Positions 1-11,000 of a stretch of 64,000 nucleotides of DNA are shown piece by piece. How positions within the stretch are numbered: position 1 is the stretch's first letter; every line of letters starts with the position of its first letter. The notes below the pieces were generated by a model. It was not told the origin of the DNA and did no database searches. It saw only the letters and a program-made list of their open reading frames with translations. Position numbers and translations under genes: made by a program. Source of the DNA: Thermonema lapsum (GTDB lineage Bacteria > Bacteroidota > Bacteroidia > Cytophagales > Thermonemataceae); NCBI RefSeq assembly GCF_011761635.1, contig NZ_JAASRN010000001.1:62001-126000 (forward strand). The letters are read 5' to 3'.

Positions 1-260
1 CCAATGCCGCCAACTTCGTGGCACAATATGAACAGGCGGTGGGGGTGCGTTTCGAAGAAGCCGACCTCTTCGAAGACGGGCGTATAGTGGTGGAAATGGC
101 GGACGTGGAAGGCAAGCGCATACGTTTTTCGCGTTTTCAGTTTGCCCCTGACGAGCCGCCACGCGTGCAGATGCAGGCTGTGCTCCGCACTTTGAAAGAA
201 GCACTCATTGAAGCAGAGGAGTACGAGTTGCTGAATGCACTTAAAGAGCGCTTACCCTGA
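1..260 (+). CDS. C-terminal end of an unidentified protein (5' truncated by window)
   Basis: An open frame enters the window from the left edge (codons begin at base 3) and ends with TGA at 258-260. The visible 85 residues are acidic and end in a leucine- and glutamate-rich helical tail. A GTG at 18 could serve as a start, but the frame is already open upstream, so I read this as the end of a longer gene. I do not recognise the family. It lies about 120 bases upstream of valS on the same strand, but valS has its own promoter-like box. Confidence 0.5.
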   Translation, partial: NAANFVAQYEQAVGVRFEEADLFEDGRIVVEMADVEGKRIRFSRFQFAPDEPPRVQMQAVLRTLKEALIEAEEYELLNALKERLP

Positions 261-317
261 CTTGCCTTCTTCACTTTTTCTGTTTACTTTTTTTCATTCC
301 CAAACGCTCATTTTTCA

Positions 318-325
318 TAACTTTG
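318..325 (+). promoter_or_regulatory. -7 box of the valS promoter (TAACTTTG)
   Basis: TAACTTTG matches the Bacteroidota -7 consensus TAnnTTTG and lies 53 bases before the valS ATG. I see no convincing -33 TTTG at the expected distance. Confidence 0.5.
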
Positions 326-378
326 AGGCTTCCAAAGCATTTCTTCATTCCCTGAAAAGCAGAAATTTTATAGCTATT

Positions 379-3084
379 ATGGAATTAGCAAAAAAGTACA
401 ACCCCGCTGAGGTAGAAGACAAGTGGTATCGGTATTGGCTCGAGAATAAAGTGTTTGCAGCCAAGCCCAATCCCAAGAAAGCACCTTACTGTATTGTGAT
501 ACCGCCACCCAATGTAACGGGTGTATTGCATATGGGGCATATGCTCAATAACACCATTCAAGACGTACTCATCCGGCGCGCACGCATGCAGGGCAAAGAA
601 GCTTGTTGGGTGCCCGGTACTGACCACGCTTCCATCGCTACCGAAGCCAAAGTGGTGCGCATGCTGCGCGAACGAGGGATTAGCAAACACGAACTGAGCC
701 GCGAAGAATTTTTGACATATGCTTGGGAGTGGAAAGAAAAATACGGCGGTATCATCCTCGAGCAGCTGAAAAAACTGGGGGCTTCCTGCGACTGGGACCG
801 CACCCGCTTTACTATGGACGACAAATACTACAAGGCGGTCATCCGTGTATTTGTAGACCTCTACAGAAAAGGCTACATCTATCGTGGCTTGCGCATGATT
901 AACTGGGACCCCGAAGCTAAAACAGCCCTTTCCAACGAAGAGGTGATTTACAAAGAAGAGGGCGAAATTTCAAAGCTATACCACGTGCGCTACCCGCTGG
1001 CAGACGGCTCGGGGCATGTGGTTATAGCCACTACCCGCCCGGAGACCATCTTGGCAGATACCGCCATTGCCGTCAACCCCAACGATGAGCGCTATACCGC
1101 CTTGATAGGCAAACAGGCTTTAGTTCCTTTTGTGAATCGTCCCATTCCTATCATTGCCGATGATTACGTAGATACCGCTTTCGGTACTGGCTGTCTGAAA
1201 GTAACCCCCGCGCACGACCCCAACGACTATGAGATTGGCTTGCGCCACCAATTAGAGGTGATAGATATCCTTAACGAAGACGGCACCCTCAATCAAGCCT
1301 GTGGCGTGGAGAAATATGTGGGCAAAGACCGCTTTGAAGTGCGTAAGATGATAGCCAAAGACTTAGAAGAGGCAGGGCTACTGGTGAAAGTAGAAGAAAT
1401 TACGAACAAAGTAGGACGTTCGGAGCGTACGGGCGCCGTGGTGGAGCCCCGCCTTTCCTTGCAGTGGTTCATCAAAATGAAAGACATATCGAAGCGGGCA
1501 CTCGAAGCCGTCGAAAACGATGAGGTGCAGTTGGTGCCTACCAAGTTCAAGAACATTTACCGCCATTGGATGGAAAACGTGCGCGACTGGTGCATCTCGC
1601 GTCAGTTGTGGTGGGGGCATCGCATTCCTGCCTACTACTATGGAGAGGGCGAAAACGACTTTGTGGTAGCCGAAACGCTCGAGGAAGCCGTGGAGCTGGC
1701 ACGCAAGCAGAGTGGCAATCCTCAATTGCAAGCAAACGACCTGCGTCAAGATGAAGACGTGCTTGATACTTGGGCTTCCTCTTGGCTGTGGCCTATTGCT
1801 GTATTCGATGGGTTCGAAGATGAATATTTCGATAAAGAGACTGGCAAAATACACAAAGAGAAAAACCCTGAGCTGAACTATTTCTATCCCACGCAGGTAT
1901 TGGTTACAGCCCCCGAAATCCTTTTCTTCTGGGTGGCACGCATGATTATCGCCGGCTATGAATATTTGGGTGAACGTCCTTTCGAGCACGTTTATTTGAC
2001 CGGCATTGTGCGCGACAAACTGGGGCGCAAAATGTCCAAATCCTTGGGCAACTCGCCCGACCCCTTGGAGCTCATAGCAAAATATGGCGCCGACGGCGTA
2101 CGTATCGGCATGTTGTTCTCTTCGCCTGCTGGCAACGACCTGCTATTCGACGAAAAGCTGTGCGAGCAAGGGCGCAATTTCGCCAACAAAATATGGAACG
2201 CTTTCCGTTTGGTGAAGGGGTGGAGCGTAAAAGAAGACGCTACAGCACCCACAGGCAACCAATGGGCTACGGCATGGCTACGGGCGCGCCTCGAAACCGT
2301 GAAGCAAGCCCTGGAAGAGCAGTTTGCTCAATACCGCTTGTCGGAAGCCCTCGTAACCCTGTATAAGTTCATTTGGGACGACTTCTGCTCTTGGTACCTC
2401 GAAATGATAAAGCCGGCGTTTGGGCAGCCCATCGATGCCCCTACCTATGCGCAAACTGTAGCTTTCTTCGATGAGATACTTCGTTTGCTGCATCCTTTCA
2501 TGCCTTTCATCACCGAAGAGCTATGGCAACACCTGATGGAACGTCAAGCAGGCGAAACCATCTGCCGGGCGCCTTATCCGCAGGTGCAGCAAAGCCCCAA
2601 CACTGCACTCATCGAAGAGATGGAGCGCATGATGGAATTGATAGCCCAAGTGCGCAATGTGCGTGCCGAGCGCCAAATACCTAACAAAGACAGCCTGCCT
2701 CTGCTCATCAAGACGAATCGCCAAGCAATCTACGAGCGCTATGCCGACGTAGTGAAAAAGATGGCTAATCTTTCGCAAATAGACTTTGGAGAGCCAGCCG
2801 AAGGACAAAATGCCATTCCGTTCGTTTTAAAAGAAGACGAGTGCTTCCTGCTAGTAGAGGGAAGTGTGGATACGGAGCAACTAAAAGCCGACCTGCTCAA
2901 AGAGCTCGAATATTACAAGGGCTTTAAGCAGAGCGTGGAAAGGAAGCTATCCAATGAGCGTTTTGTGCAGAATGCCCCTGCCGCCGTGGTAGAAAAAGAA
3001 CGCAAAAAGCTGGCAGATGCAGAAGCCAAAATAGCAGCTATTGAAGAGGGATTGGCAAAAATAGGACATGCCGTAAGTAAATAA
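379..3084 (+). CDS. valS: Valyl-tRNA synthetase
   Basis: Class I aminoacyl-tRNA synthetase that charges tRNA-Val in the cytoplasm. The 901-residue product has the HIGH signature as HMGH at residues 51-54, the CP1 editing-domain motif TTRPET at 218-223 that clears mischarged threonine, the KMSKS loop at 551-555, an anticodon-binding helical domain, and a C-terminal coiled coil rich in Lys and Glu, as usual for ValRS. The open frame extends upstream to 235, but ATG 379 gives the family N-terminus and lies downstream of a -7 box at 318-325. Length is normal for the family. A strong terminator follows at 3107-3142, so it is probably a single transcription unit. Confidence 0.97.
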   Translation: MELAKKYNPAEVEDKWYRYWLENKVFAAKPNPKKAPYCIVIPPPNVTGVLHMGHMLNNTIQDVLIRRARMQGKEACWVPGTDHASIATEAKVVRMLRERGISKHELSREEFLTYAWEWKEKYGGIILEQLKKLGASCDWDRTRFTMDDKYYKAVIRVFVDLYRKGYIYRGLRMINWDPEAKTALSNEEVIYKEEGEISKLYHVRYPLADGSGHVVIATTRPETILADTAIAVNPNDERYTALIGKQALVPFVNRPIPIIADDYVDTAFGTGCLKVTPAHDPNDYEIGLRHQLEVIDILNEDGTLNQACGVEKYVGKDRFEVRKMIAKDLEEAGLLVKVEEITNKVGRSERTGAVVEPRLSLQWFIKMKDISKRALEAVENDEVQLVPTKFKNIYRHWMENVRDWCISRQLWWGHRIPAYYYGEGENDFVVAETLEEAVELARKQSGNPQLQANDLRQDEDVLDTWASSWLWPIAVFDGFEDEYFDKETGKIHKEKNPELNYFYPTQVLVTAPEILFFWVARMIIAGYEYLGERPFEHVYLTGIVRDKLGRKMSKSLGNSPDPLELIAKYGADGVRIGMLFSSPAGNDLLFDEKLCEQGRNFANKIWNAFRLVKGWSVKEDATAPTGNQWATAWLRARLETVKQALEEQFAQYRLSEALVTLYKFIWDDFCSWYLEMIKPAFGQPIDAPTYAQTVAFFDEILRLLHPFMPFITEELWQHLMERQAGETICRAPYPQVQQSPNTALIEEMERMMELIAQVRNVRAERQIPNKDSLPLLIKTNRQAIYERYADVVKKMANLSQIDFGEPAEGQNAIPFVLKEDECFLLVEGSVDTEQLKADLLKELEYYKGFKQSVERKLSNERFVQNAPAAVVEKERKKLADAEAKIAAIEEGLAKIGHAVSK

Positions 3085-3106
3085 AACACCTGTCGGTAAA
3101 CAAAGA

Positions 3107-3142
3107 AAAGCACCACTTCGTGTAAAGGAGTGGTGCTTTTTT
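3107..3142 (+). terminator. Intrinsic terminator after valS
   Basis: An 11-bp perfect stem (3107-3117 with 3129-3139), an 11-nt loop and a run of T at 3137-3142, starting 22 bases after the valS stop. Confidence 0.85.
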
Positions 3143-3285
3143 AATTAAAAACAAAGCTTCCCTGATACTTGGAAGCTTCCTGAAAAAGAGTTATATTCTC
3201 ACAGTTTTAGATAGCCCCGGCTTTCTGCAAACAAAATTTGCTTTATTGCGTTTATTCCCTTTGAATGTCGTCAACTTACTAATTT

Positions 3286-4134
3286 ATGACGTTAAATCTA
3301 CAGGTAACCATCGACCGTCAGTCCGGCTTTTGCTTTGGTGTAGTGTATGCCATTGCTATGGCGGAAGACATCTTGGACGAAGAGGGGCTTCTTTACTGCT
3401 TGGGCGACATCGTGCATAACGATGCCGAAGTGGAACGCCTGCAGAAGAAAGGCTTGCGTATCATTACACACGAAGACCTGAAAAACATACGCGATGCCAA
3501 AGTGCTGATACGTGCTCATGGTGAACCGCCCTCTACTTATGAGATAGCTCTGAAAAACAACCTTGAGTTGATAGATGCCTCTTGTCCGGTGGTACTCAAA
3601 CTGCAACACAGAATCAAAAACTCTTTTGATAAAGGCGAACACATTTTCATCTACGGCAAGCACGGGCATGCAGAAGTGGTGGGGCTGTTAGGGCAGACGC
3701 AAGGGCAAGCTGTCATATTTCAGTCATTGGATGAGTTGAAAGGCAAGCCCTTACCCAAGCAAATCACGCTTTATAGCCAAACGACTAAGAGCACTGATAA
3801 ATTCTATGAAATCAAAGCAGCCTTGGAGGAGATGGGCTATGAGGTGAATGCCAACGATACCATCTGCCGGCAGGTGTCAAACCGCGACCAAGAACTGCGC
3901 GCATTTGCCCGCCAATTCGATAAGGTGGTATTTGTGGCTGGCACCAAGTCGTCAAACGGCAAGGTATTGTACGAAGTGTGCAAGAGTCAAAATCCCAACA
4001 CCTATTTTGTATCTTTGCCCGACGAGGTGCGCCCCGAATGGTTTGCACCCAGTGACAGGGTGGGCATTTGTGGGGCTACTTCTACCCCCATGTGGCTGAT
4101 GGAGGAAGTAAAAGCTAAAATTGAGTCTTTTTGA
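3286..4134 (+). CDS. ispH: 4-hydroxy-3-methylbut-2-enyl diphosphate reductase
   Basis: Last enzyme of the MEP isoprenoid pathway; it reductively removes the hydroxyl of HMBPP to give IPP and DMAPP using a [4Fe-4S] cluster. Of 282 residues, the three cluster cysteines are visible at C16 (in GFCFGV), C100 (in DASCP) and C194 (in TICRQ). Length matches the family. The downstream crtZ gene makes biological sense, since IPP and DMAPP feed carotenoid synthesis, although crtZ has its own -7-like box across the ispH stop. Confidence 0.96.
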   Translation: MTLNLQVTIDRQSGFCFGVVYAIAMAEDILDEEGLLYCLGDIVHNDAEVERLQKKGLRIITHEDLKNIRDAKVLIRAHGEPPSTYEIALKNNLELIDASCPVVLKLQHRIKNSFDKGEHIFIYGKHGHAEVVGLLGQTQGQAVIFQSLDELKGKPLPKQITLYSQTTKSTDKFYEIKAALEEMGYEVNANDTICRQVSNRDQELRAFARQFDKVVFVAGTKSSNGKVLYEVCKSQNPNTYFVSLPDEVRPEWFAPSDRVGICGATSTPMWLMEEVKAKIESF

Positions 4135-4135
4135 A

Positions 4136-4143
4136 TAAATTTG
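4136..4143 (+). promoter_or_regulatory. -7 box candidate for crtZ (TAAATTTG)
   Basis: TAAATTTG fits TAnnTTTG, begins two bases after the ispH stop and lies 26 bases before the crtZ ATG. No clear -33 element is seen. Confidence 0.4.
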
Positions 4144-4169
4144 AAAGAACCTAAAAACAAAGAGTAGAA

Positions 4170-4658
4170 ATGGAATATCTGACCTTTGCGCTCATTGCCA
4201 TCGCTACGTTTTTCTTTATGGAAGGAGTTGCTTGGTTTACCCACAAATACATCATGCATGGCATTTTGTGGGTATGGCACGAATCACACCACAAGCCACA
4301 CAAAGGATTCTGGGAGAAGAACGACCTGTTTTTTATTCTGTTCAGCATGCCGGCATTAGCTGCTTTTTACTTCGGCTATGCTATGAACTGGTCGTGGCTA
4401 ACCGCCATAGGTGTGGGCATCACTGCTTATGGTATTTTTTACATTACCTTTCATGATATTATTGTGCATCGGCGTGTGAAAATCAAGTTTGTAGCAAAGA
4501 ATCGCTATTTGCAGCGCATGATACGTGCCCACAAAATACACCATAAGCATTTGGAGAAAGAAGGGGCAGAAGCGTTCGGCTTCCTTTATGCACCGAAAAA
4601 ATACGACCCTTTCGGAACGAGTGAAAAGAAATTGCACGACAGCAGCCTAAAACAATAA
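4170..4658 (+). CDS. crtZ: Beta-carotene (carotenoid 3,3'-) hydroxylase, CrtZ type
   Basis: Membrane di-iron hydroxylase of the fatty-acid hydroxylase superfamily that adds 3-OH groups to beta-ionone rings, giving zeaxanthin-type xanthophylls. The 162-residue protein has the full histidine set: H25-x4-H30, H37-x2-H40-H41, H95-x4-H100 and H121-x2-H124-H125, set among hydrophobic segments at about 1-20, 52-68 and 75-95. Length is typical for bacterial CrtZ. It follows ispH by 35 bases. Its last 12 bases overlap the end of the convergent outer membrane protein gene. Confidence 0.93.
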   Translation: MEYLTFALIAIATFFFMEGVAWFTHKYIMHGILWVWHESHHKPHKGFWEKNDLFFILFSMPALAAFYFGYAMNWSWLTAIGVGITAYGIFYITFHDIIVHRRVKIKFVAKNRYLQRMIRAHKIHHKHLEKEGAEAFGFLYAPKKYDPFGTSEKKLHDSSLKQ

Positions 4659-7600
4659 AGCAGCCCGCACATTGCCAAAATGAATAACCCGGCTGTCGGC
4701 TACTTTTCTGCCTTGATAACTGAATGTAAGCTGCAAGCCGTTGCTTAACTTTTGTTGCCATTGCAACTGCCAGCGCCAATTATTGCCGGCAGTCAGCGAC
4801 TCCAGCAACTCGTAGGCTAAGGGGGTGTTTTCTTTTGTGCCCCAGAATGCCAAGCTGATGAAGCTGATTTGCCCCTGCAAGTTAAAATAGGGGTAGTTAG
4901 ACCACTGCATATCCAGCTTGGCTTCATACCAGCGCGCTTGTGTGTGTTCGCTGCCCTCTTTTTGCTGGTAGATAAACAAAGGGCGTAGGCGCCACTTTGC
5001 ACTCGGCTGCCAAGTGTTTTCTATCTCTACTCTGCGCACGCTGTATGAAAAATTTCGGTTGACAAATACATCTGAGCGGTTGTCTACCTCTTTCAGCGCC
5101 CCCGATAGCACCAGCTGCCAGTGGGGGTGCCATTGCCAGCGGATGCTTGCTTCGTAGTTGTCTTCGCGGCGTTTTTCATAACCTTGTGTAAGCAACTGTC
5201 TTTGGTTGCTTTGCCACTGGTTCAAGGTGAAGCCATAAACCGGGTGGCTACGATGCCAAAACAAGGTATTGCGCAGCAGCTCGCGGCGCGAAAGCAGTGC
5301 TTCTTCGGCAGGGCTCAAGAAAGGGAGCCAGCGCGAAAGACCGTCGTTTTGTGTTACTTTTTGATTGAGCTGCCAGTTGCTGAGCCCCGAAAGCGCTTGC
5401 AGGCGACTGTTTGCGGGAAACTGCCATTGCAGGCGATAAAACCAATCCGAGCTGTAGGCGGTTACGTATTCATCGGTGGGTGTGAACACCTTGATATAGT
5501 TTTTTTCGTCGGGATTGAAGGCAAGGTAAAACTCATTGAGTTGGGCGATGCCGTCGCCGTTGTCATCGCGCCAAGTATGAGTACCTTGCCCGGTAGGTAC
5601 TTGTATGAAGGCGAAGATACGTTTGAGCTCACGCCCACTGCCGTGCTGATAAACCAGCCGCTGCTGTATGTTTTTTTGGCGGCTGCGGCTTTCGCCTCTC
5701 AAACGCACAGCCCAGTTCTTTTCATCTTGAAGGCTGTCGGCATAGAGCAGATGGCGGTAGGTGAGCAGCGCTTCTATTTCCTGCCGCTCGCCCCGCAGGC
5801 GTATGTCGGCTTGGGTAGTGTTGGCATAGGTGAAGGGGCGCATTTGACCGGCTGTCGGGCGGTAGTCTTCCCTGTAGGTATGCATCAGCTGCCAGTGGTA
5901 GCGACTGTTGTCGGGTGATTGCAAAAGCCCACTGAAGGCTTGATAATACATGGCAGAGAAAATCACGCTGTCGTTGCGGCTCTGCACCACTTGGTTGTGG
6001 TCAAGGTCGGCAATGAGGGCAGGCTGCAGATGTTTGCCTTTGTATTGCAGGCGGCTGTAGCTGCGCCACCAACGACTGAGGCGCTCCGCTTCGGTGCTGT
6101 CGGCATAAAGCAGGGCATATAAGCCAAACAGCTGTTGTTCGAACGTCCACTTTTTCCATTCACTTTGCCAGCGTGCACGGCTCTGCCAACCTTCCAGTTG
6201 CTTGCCGCGGCGGCGGTAGTTTAGTTCGGCGTAGTAGTTGCTATGCTGCCCCTCGAAGCGGCTATATCCGCCCACAATGTGCTCTAATTGTTGATTGAGG
6301 CGGGTGGTATCATAGGGCAAAGACCAATCTCGGTTGAATTCCACAGGGCGAAAGCGGTCAATAAAGGAAAAAGAAGGGCTGTTGTATTCATAGGTAAAAC
6401 CGCTGACATGCCGGCGCAGGCTGTCAGCAACGGGGTGTTCTATCCGGTAGTGTAGGCGCATGGCATGCCCCGTGTTGTCGTCGTCATCCAAAGAGGAATA
6501 GAGGTTGCGGTCTGTGAGTGAATGCGCAAGGTCTATGTCGAGGTGATGGCGCTCGCTTAGTTGCTGACTGTGGTGCAGGTGCCACATGCTGCGCTTTTCG
6601 GGCAGTCGCACAAGTGTAACAGGGGCGTAATTGCCCTGCGGGATGCCATCTTTGGGCTCTACCCAGCGGAATACCTGCCCGTTGGCTAAGGTGGTGCTCA
6701 GTACGTAATTGCCTTGGTTGGGACCTACTTCACTAAAACGCACCCTATAGACCGGTGAGGTGGCTTCGGTGGTGTACACAAATACACCTTCATATAAGCC
6801 GGAAGCGGTGAGTGTATCTATTTTTTTGTAAAGCACAAGCTCAGGCGAGAACTCAACTGTGTCGGCAGTGCTTATGAAGGCACGTTCACTTTGGTCGCCA
6901 ATCATCGAAAGCAGTTCTTTGTCTTGGGGGCGCAAATTGAACAGAAGGGGTTGGTTGGGGTTGTCTGTTTCTATGTAATAGCTCAGACGCGTGTGGCTGC
7001 GTGGGCTTTGCCACGATTGTTGGACAAAGCCGGTCAGGCGGCTGTAGGTGCGGTCGGTATATTGGTAATCTATGCGTATGCGGCTGAAGCGGGTAATGAC
7101 AATGTGTGGGTTGAAGGTGATTTCGGCTTGGTTGTAGTCAATTACATAATCGCGGTCGAAGCCTCTTTCCAGCAACTTGCCATCCAAGTACACCTTTTCC
7201 GAGCCTGCCAGTATGAGAATGAAACGTTCGTTTTGTGCGCCCCGCAGGCGGTAAGGACCCAGTACCCCCTCGATAGGTTGCAGGAATGCCGAGTGGAATT
7301 TGCCCTTGGCAATGGAAAAGGCTGCTTTGGTTTTTGTGTGGTGTTTGTCTATAGAGTAGTTGGCTTGCAGGTAGCCCCCTTGCACGTTGCGCTTGAAGCG
7401 AAGGAAATAATCTTCGTTTTCACTAAGCACCACATCGCCCAGCTGCAGGCTTCCGTTTTGATGAATGAACTCAATGAGTATGTTGTCGAAGTCTTGTATT
7501 TGTTGTGTGTTGCCGTCAGGTTCATAGGGTAGTTGGCGGTCGGTAATGGAAGCGCGCAGCTGTACCTGCTCGCTTAGTTTACCTTCTATTTGCAGGTTGA

Positions 7601-8072
7601 GTGTAGAATTGAATTGGGCGATGTTGTTGCTGCCTACACTGATGCCTCGGGCTATTACGCCCGAGGTGTAGAGGCTGTCGCCACCAAGCAGCGCAAGGCT
7701 GTTGGCAGGCAATGAGGGGGTTTCTGTCAAGGGGCGAAAGAAACCGATTGAGTCTATGAGTGTAGAAGGGCGTTTGGCATAGCTTTCATACAAAGGCAAC
7801 AATACAACCCGGTAGCATATCCGTACGGAATCGAGATGGGGGGGCACCTGCAGGAAATAGAGCTTACGGCTATGGCTATCGAAGTGAAAAGACAGTCCTT
7901 CAACAGGCGTATCGAGGCGTATGCTTTGCGGAAGCACCGGCAGGCTGTCGAGGGTGAGTGTATCACGGGTAGCAACCCACCGACAGCGCTCTTGTGCCCA
8001 GCTTAGCGTGGCAGAGTACAAAAGCATCCATAGGCTGATTAGGAGAGCGGTGGCAATTCTATGAAAAAACAT
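4647..8072 (-). CDS. Large outer membrane beta-barrel protein of unknown function
   Basis: The 1141-residue protein starts with a signal peptide ending at SWA before residue 27. A periplasmic-looking region follows to about 130. Then come many alternating aromatic and polar strands to a terminal phenylalanine, the usual signature of an outer membrane barrel. Segments such as GVIARGISVGSNN and the GD-x-V-L motif resemble large Bacteroidota cell-surface proteins, but I cannot assign a named family. Its ATG overlaps the end of the upstream sensor kinase gene by 34 bases, so the two are probably co-translated and functionally linked. The 3' end overlaps crtZ by 12 bases, and no terminator fits between them. 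Function is unknown. Confidence 0.8.
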   Translation of the reverse strand: MFFHRIATALLISLWMLLYSATLSWAQERCRWVATRDTLTLDSLPVLPQSIRLDTPVEGLSFHFDSHSRKLYFLQVPPHLDSVRICYRVVLLPLYESYAKRPSTLIDSIGFFRPLTETPSLPANSLALLGGDSLYTSGVIARGISVGSNNIAQFNSTLNLQIEGKLSEQVQLRASITDRQLPYEPDGNTQQIQDFDNILIEFIHQNGSLQLGDVVLSENEDYFLRFKRNVQGGYLQANYSIDKHHTKTKAAFSIAKGKFHSAFLQPIEGVLGPYRLRGAQNERFILILAGSEKVYLDGKLLERGFDRDYVIDYNQAEITFNPHIVITRFSRIRIDYQYTDRTYSRLTGFVQQSWQSPRSHTRLSYYIETDNPNQPLLFNLRPQDKELLSMIGDQSERAFISTADTVEFSPELVLYKKIDTLTASGLYEGVFVYTTEATSPVYRVRFSEVGPNQGNYVLSTTLANGQVFRWVEPKDGIPQGNYAPVTLVRLPEKRSMWHLHHSQQLSERHHLDIDLAHSLTDRNLYSSLDDDDNTGHAMRLHYRIEHPVADSLRRHVSGFTYEYNSPSFSFIDRFRPVEFNRDWSLPYDTTRLNQQLEHIVGGYSRFEGQHSNYYAELNYRRRGKQLEGWQSRARWQSEWKKWTFEQQLFGLYALLYADSTEAERLSRWWRSYSRLQYKGKHLQPALIADLDHNQVVQSRNDSVIFSAMYYQAFSGLLQSPDNSRYHWQLMHTYREDYRPTAGQMRPFTYANTTQADIRLRGERQEIEALLTYRHLLYADSLQDEKNWAVRLRGESRSRQKNIQQRLVYQHGSGRELKRIFAFIQVPTGQGTHTWRDDNGDGIAQLNEFYLAFNPDEKNYIKVFTPTDEYVTAYSSDWFYRLQWQFPANSRLQALSGLSNWQLNQKVTQNDGLSRWLPFLSPAEEALLSRRELLRNTLFWHRSHPVYGFTLNQWQSNQRQLLTQGYEKRREDNYEASIRWQWHPHWQLVLSGALKEVDNRSDVFVNRNFSYSVRRVEIENTWQPSAKWRLRPLFIYQQKEGSEHTQARWYEAKLDMQWSNYPYFNLQGQISFISLAFWGTKENTPLAYELLESLTAGNNWRWQLQWQQKLSNGLQLTFSYQGRKVADSRVIHFGNVRAALLF

Positions 8073-11000
8073 GTGCCTTCTCCTTCTTTGCTTTCAAACC
8101 ATATGCGCCCGTTCATCTGTTCTATACCCCGTTTGGCAACTGCTAAGCCAATACCCGAGCCGCTGGCTTTGGTGGTGAAGCTGGGGGTAAAAATGCGTTT
8201 TCGAATTTCTTCGGGGATGCCGCTTCCGTTGTCGCGCACCTCTATGCGAATCATGTTATTTTCGGTGCGATAAAGCGACACCATAATTTGTGGGGTGCGC
8301 TCTTCGGGCACTGCTTGGATGGCATTCAGTATCAGGTTGGTCAAGATACGTCCTGTCAGTCGGTCGTCGCCCATCACCTTGAAAGTACCAGGGGCTATGT
8401 TGGTCAAAAAGAATACCTTTTTGTTTTGGCTGCGGTGCAGTTCTACGATGTTGCGCAGAGTGTTGGCAATATCGAAAGGAGCCAAGCGCGGCGAAGGCAT
8501 TTTGGCGAAAGTGGAAAATGAAGTGGCGATATCGCTGAGGGTGTCTATTTGTTGCAATAAGCTCGAAATGGTGCGTTGCAGCATACGTTGCAGATTTTCC
8601 TTGCTTATGTGGTCGCTCTGCATGCGTCTTTCGAGCTGCTGAAGAGTTAATTTCATGGGAGTAAGTGGGTTTTTGATTTCGTGGGCTACTTGTTTAGCCA
8701 TCTCACGCCAAGCCGATTCTTTTTCACTTTGTGCCAGCGCTTTCTTACTGCTTTCCAAATTGAGTAGCATGCGGTTGTATTCACTCACCAACAGCCCTAT
8801 TTCATCATCTGAATCCCATTCGAGGGGTTCATTGTAATCTTGGAAAGTGGTTTTTCTTAGCTTTTGAGCTATCATCTCCAGTGGCTTGGTGAGGCTACGC
8901 GAGACTACTTGCGATAACAATAAAAACACACTGAAGGTAATGGTGAAAATATTGATGATGATAGCCAGTAAGTCGCTGAGCTTCTGACTTTGCTCGTCTT
9001 GCGCTTCGAAGAAGGGAATGCTTAAAATACCCAGCAATTTACCGTCTTCGAACGATTTGATGGCTACATATACTGATTGATAACGCAGCTTCCCGATTTG
9101 TTCTTCCAGCAATATATTTTTGAAGCGTAGGTCACGAATAGCCACCAAAGCTTTGGGATTGATGAGAGGCGAAATAAGCCCATTTTCAAAGATATTGGGC
9201 TGACTGGAGGCAATCAGGCTGCCCTCTGGATGAAACAAGTTGATGTCCACCTGTCCGTAGCGACTCAATATAGCCAATTCTTGTTGCAAAGCATTGAGTT
9301 GCAGCTCTTCGTTGTCGAACAGTTGAAGGCTGCCGCTGAGGCTGAGCATGGCGTTGTTGGCTTGCTGCAGGAAGGAGCGCCGCAGGTCTTCTTCGTAAGA
9401 GTTTTTCATGAAGCTGAGCGTGAAGACGCTTACTATGAGCAGTGGCACGAAAAAGGCAAAGTTGAGATAAAGCTGTATTTTGGCAGTGAAGGACAGGCGC
9501 TGAAAAGTAAGACGTTTTCTGCTGAGCAGCACAAACAAAGAGCCGCTGAAAAGAATCAGCATTAGCAGCAGAAAAGAAAAGTTCGTAAAACTGCGACTCA
9601 GTTGGTAGGCAGGCGACGACACCACCACTATTTTGGGAGGCATGTCGCGGTTTTGCTTAGCTCTTTCCAAGACGGCTATATGGTGGAAGCCATTGCTCTC
9701 GATGCCATTTTGATAGAGTGCTGCTTGGCTCAATAGGCGAGAGTTGAAATCTTTTTCGTAGTTATATTGTCCGTAGCTGTACAAAAGGCGTCGCCCCATC
9801 CACACCGAATAGCTGTAATTTTGAGCTTCCTGCGGCATGCGAAAACGGCTGTCCACCATCAATTCGGGATACACATTGTAAGGCAGGTCTTTTTTCTGCT
9901 TGAGTTCAAGGATAACATAGCCCACCAGCATCCCTTGATACTTGACTGGTATTTTCAGTATATAAGCGCGCAGCAAGTTAGGACTGATTTTATACTCTAC
10001 GGCTTGTTGTTCATTGATGAAATATAGAAAAGGCACTTCCGTTTGAAATTGCTTTTGGGCGTACCGTTGCAGATAGTCATTTATCTTACCTGAAAAACTT
10101 TTGTCCAGTGTATTGCCATGGGTATCGAACAGCAGTATGCGCACTTGATAATTATCGAATTGGTTGTTGAGGTGAATGCGCCGTATTCTTTGTTTGATAA
10201 GCTGCTTGGGTAGGAAAGGGGAACGCAAATACTCTTGTATATTGTAGTCTTTCCTGATTTTCTCATATACTTCTTTCAGGAGAAATTCGGTGTAAAAGTC
10301 TCGTTCTGCTAGTAGCGATTCGGCATAACTCAACTTGTTGGTGAGCATACGTTCTTGGCTGTAAAGCCTTATGACGTAAGCCCCCGTGAAAGCACACACC
10401 ACAGCCCCTATGAACAAATAGAGGGTAGTGCGGTAGCGCAGATGAAATAAATAGTTGGGTAGCTTGGTGAAAATACTCAACAAAAAGAATACACCATGAA
10501 CAAAAACCACCCAAGGATGATAAAACGACACTTGATAGCTCAAAGAGATGGTAAGTAGTGTGGCAGCACTAAACGAAAGCATCATCAGGAGCGGGTGCTG
10601 CCCCAACAGGCGGGAAAACACCCGCGCACAGAGATTGGTTATCAAAAAATAAATGAAGCTAAACAGCAAGAAAATAAACAAGGCAATGAAGCGTACCCAT
10701 GAAAAGTTGAGTTGTGTGCTTATGTCCAGAGAGATGGTAGCGTCCAAATACAGCGTGCTAACAAAGTACACAACTAAGCCGATGGATACATAAGACAACA
10801 AGGCAAGGCAGGTCGCCCATACAAAGGCAAAGAGGCGATGAGTCCGGTGTATTCGGTGAATAAAGAAAGTGTGAGGTATGTGCACTCGCAGCGAAAGCAC
10901 CAGCCATGCCAGCAGCAGGGCGTTTACCAGCAGGTCGCCCAGCGAGGGGGTAAGCATAGAAGAAGCGTATAGCTTGGAGTCGAACAGTTCCCAGCCGGTG

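Noticed and set aside
3165-3182. GGAAGCTTCC palindrome between valS and ispH
   Set aside because: Short, without a T run or second copy in a meaningful position.
5121-5918. A 265-codon open frame antisense to the large outer membrane protein
   Set aside because: Shadow of the real gene; the barrel strand pattern and signal peptide support only the minus strand. The same holds for the 213-codon frame at 6891-7532.
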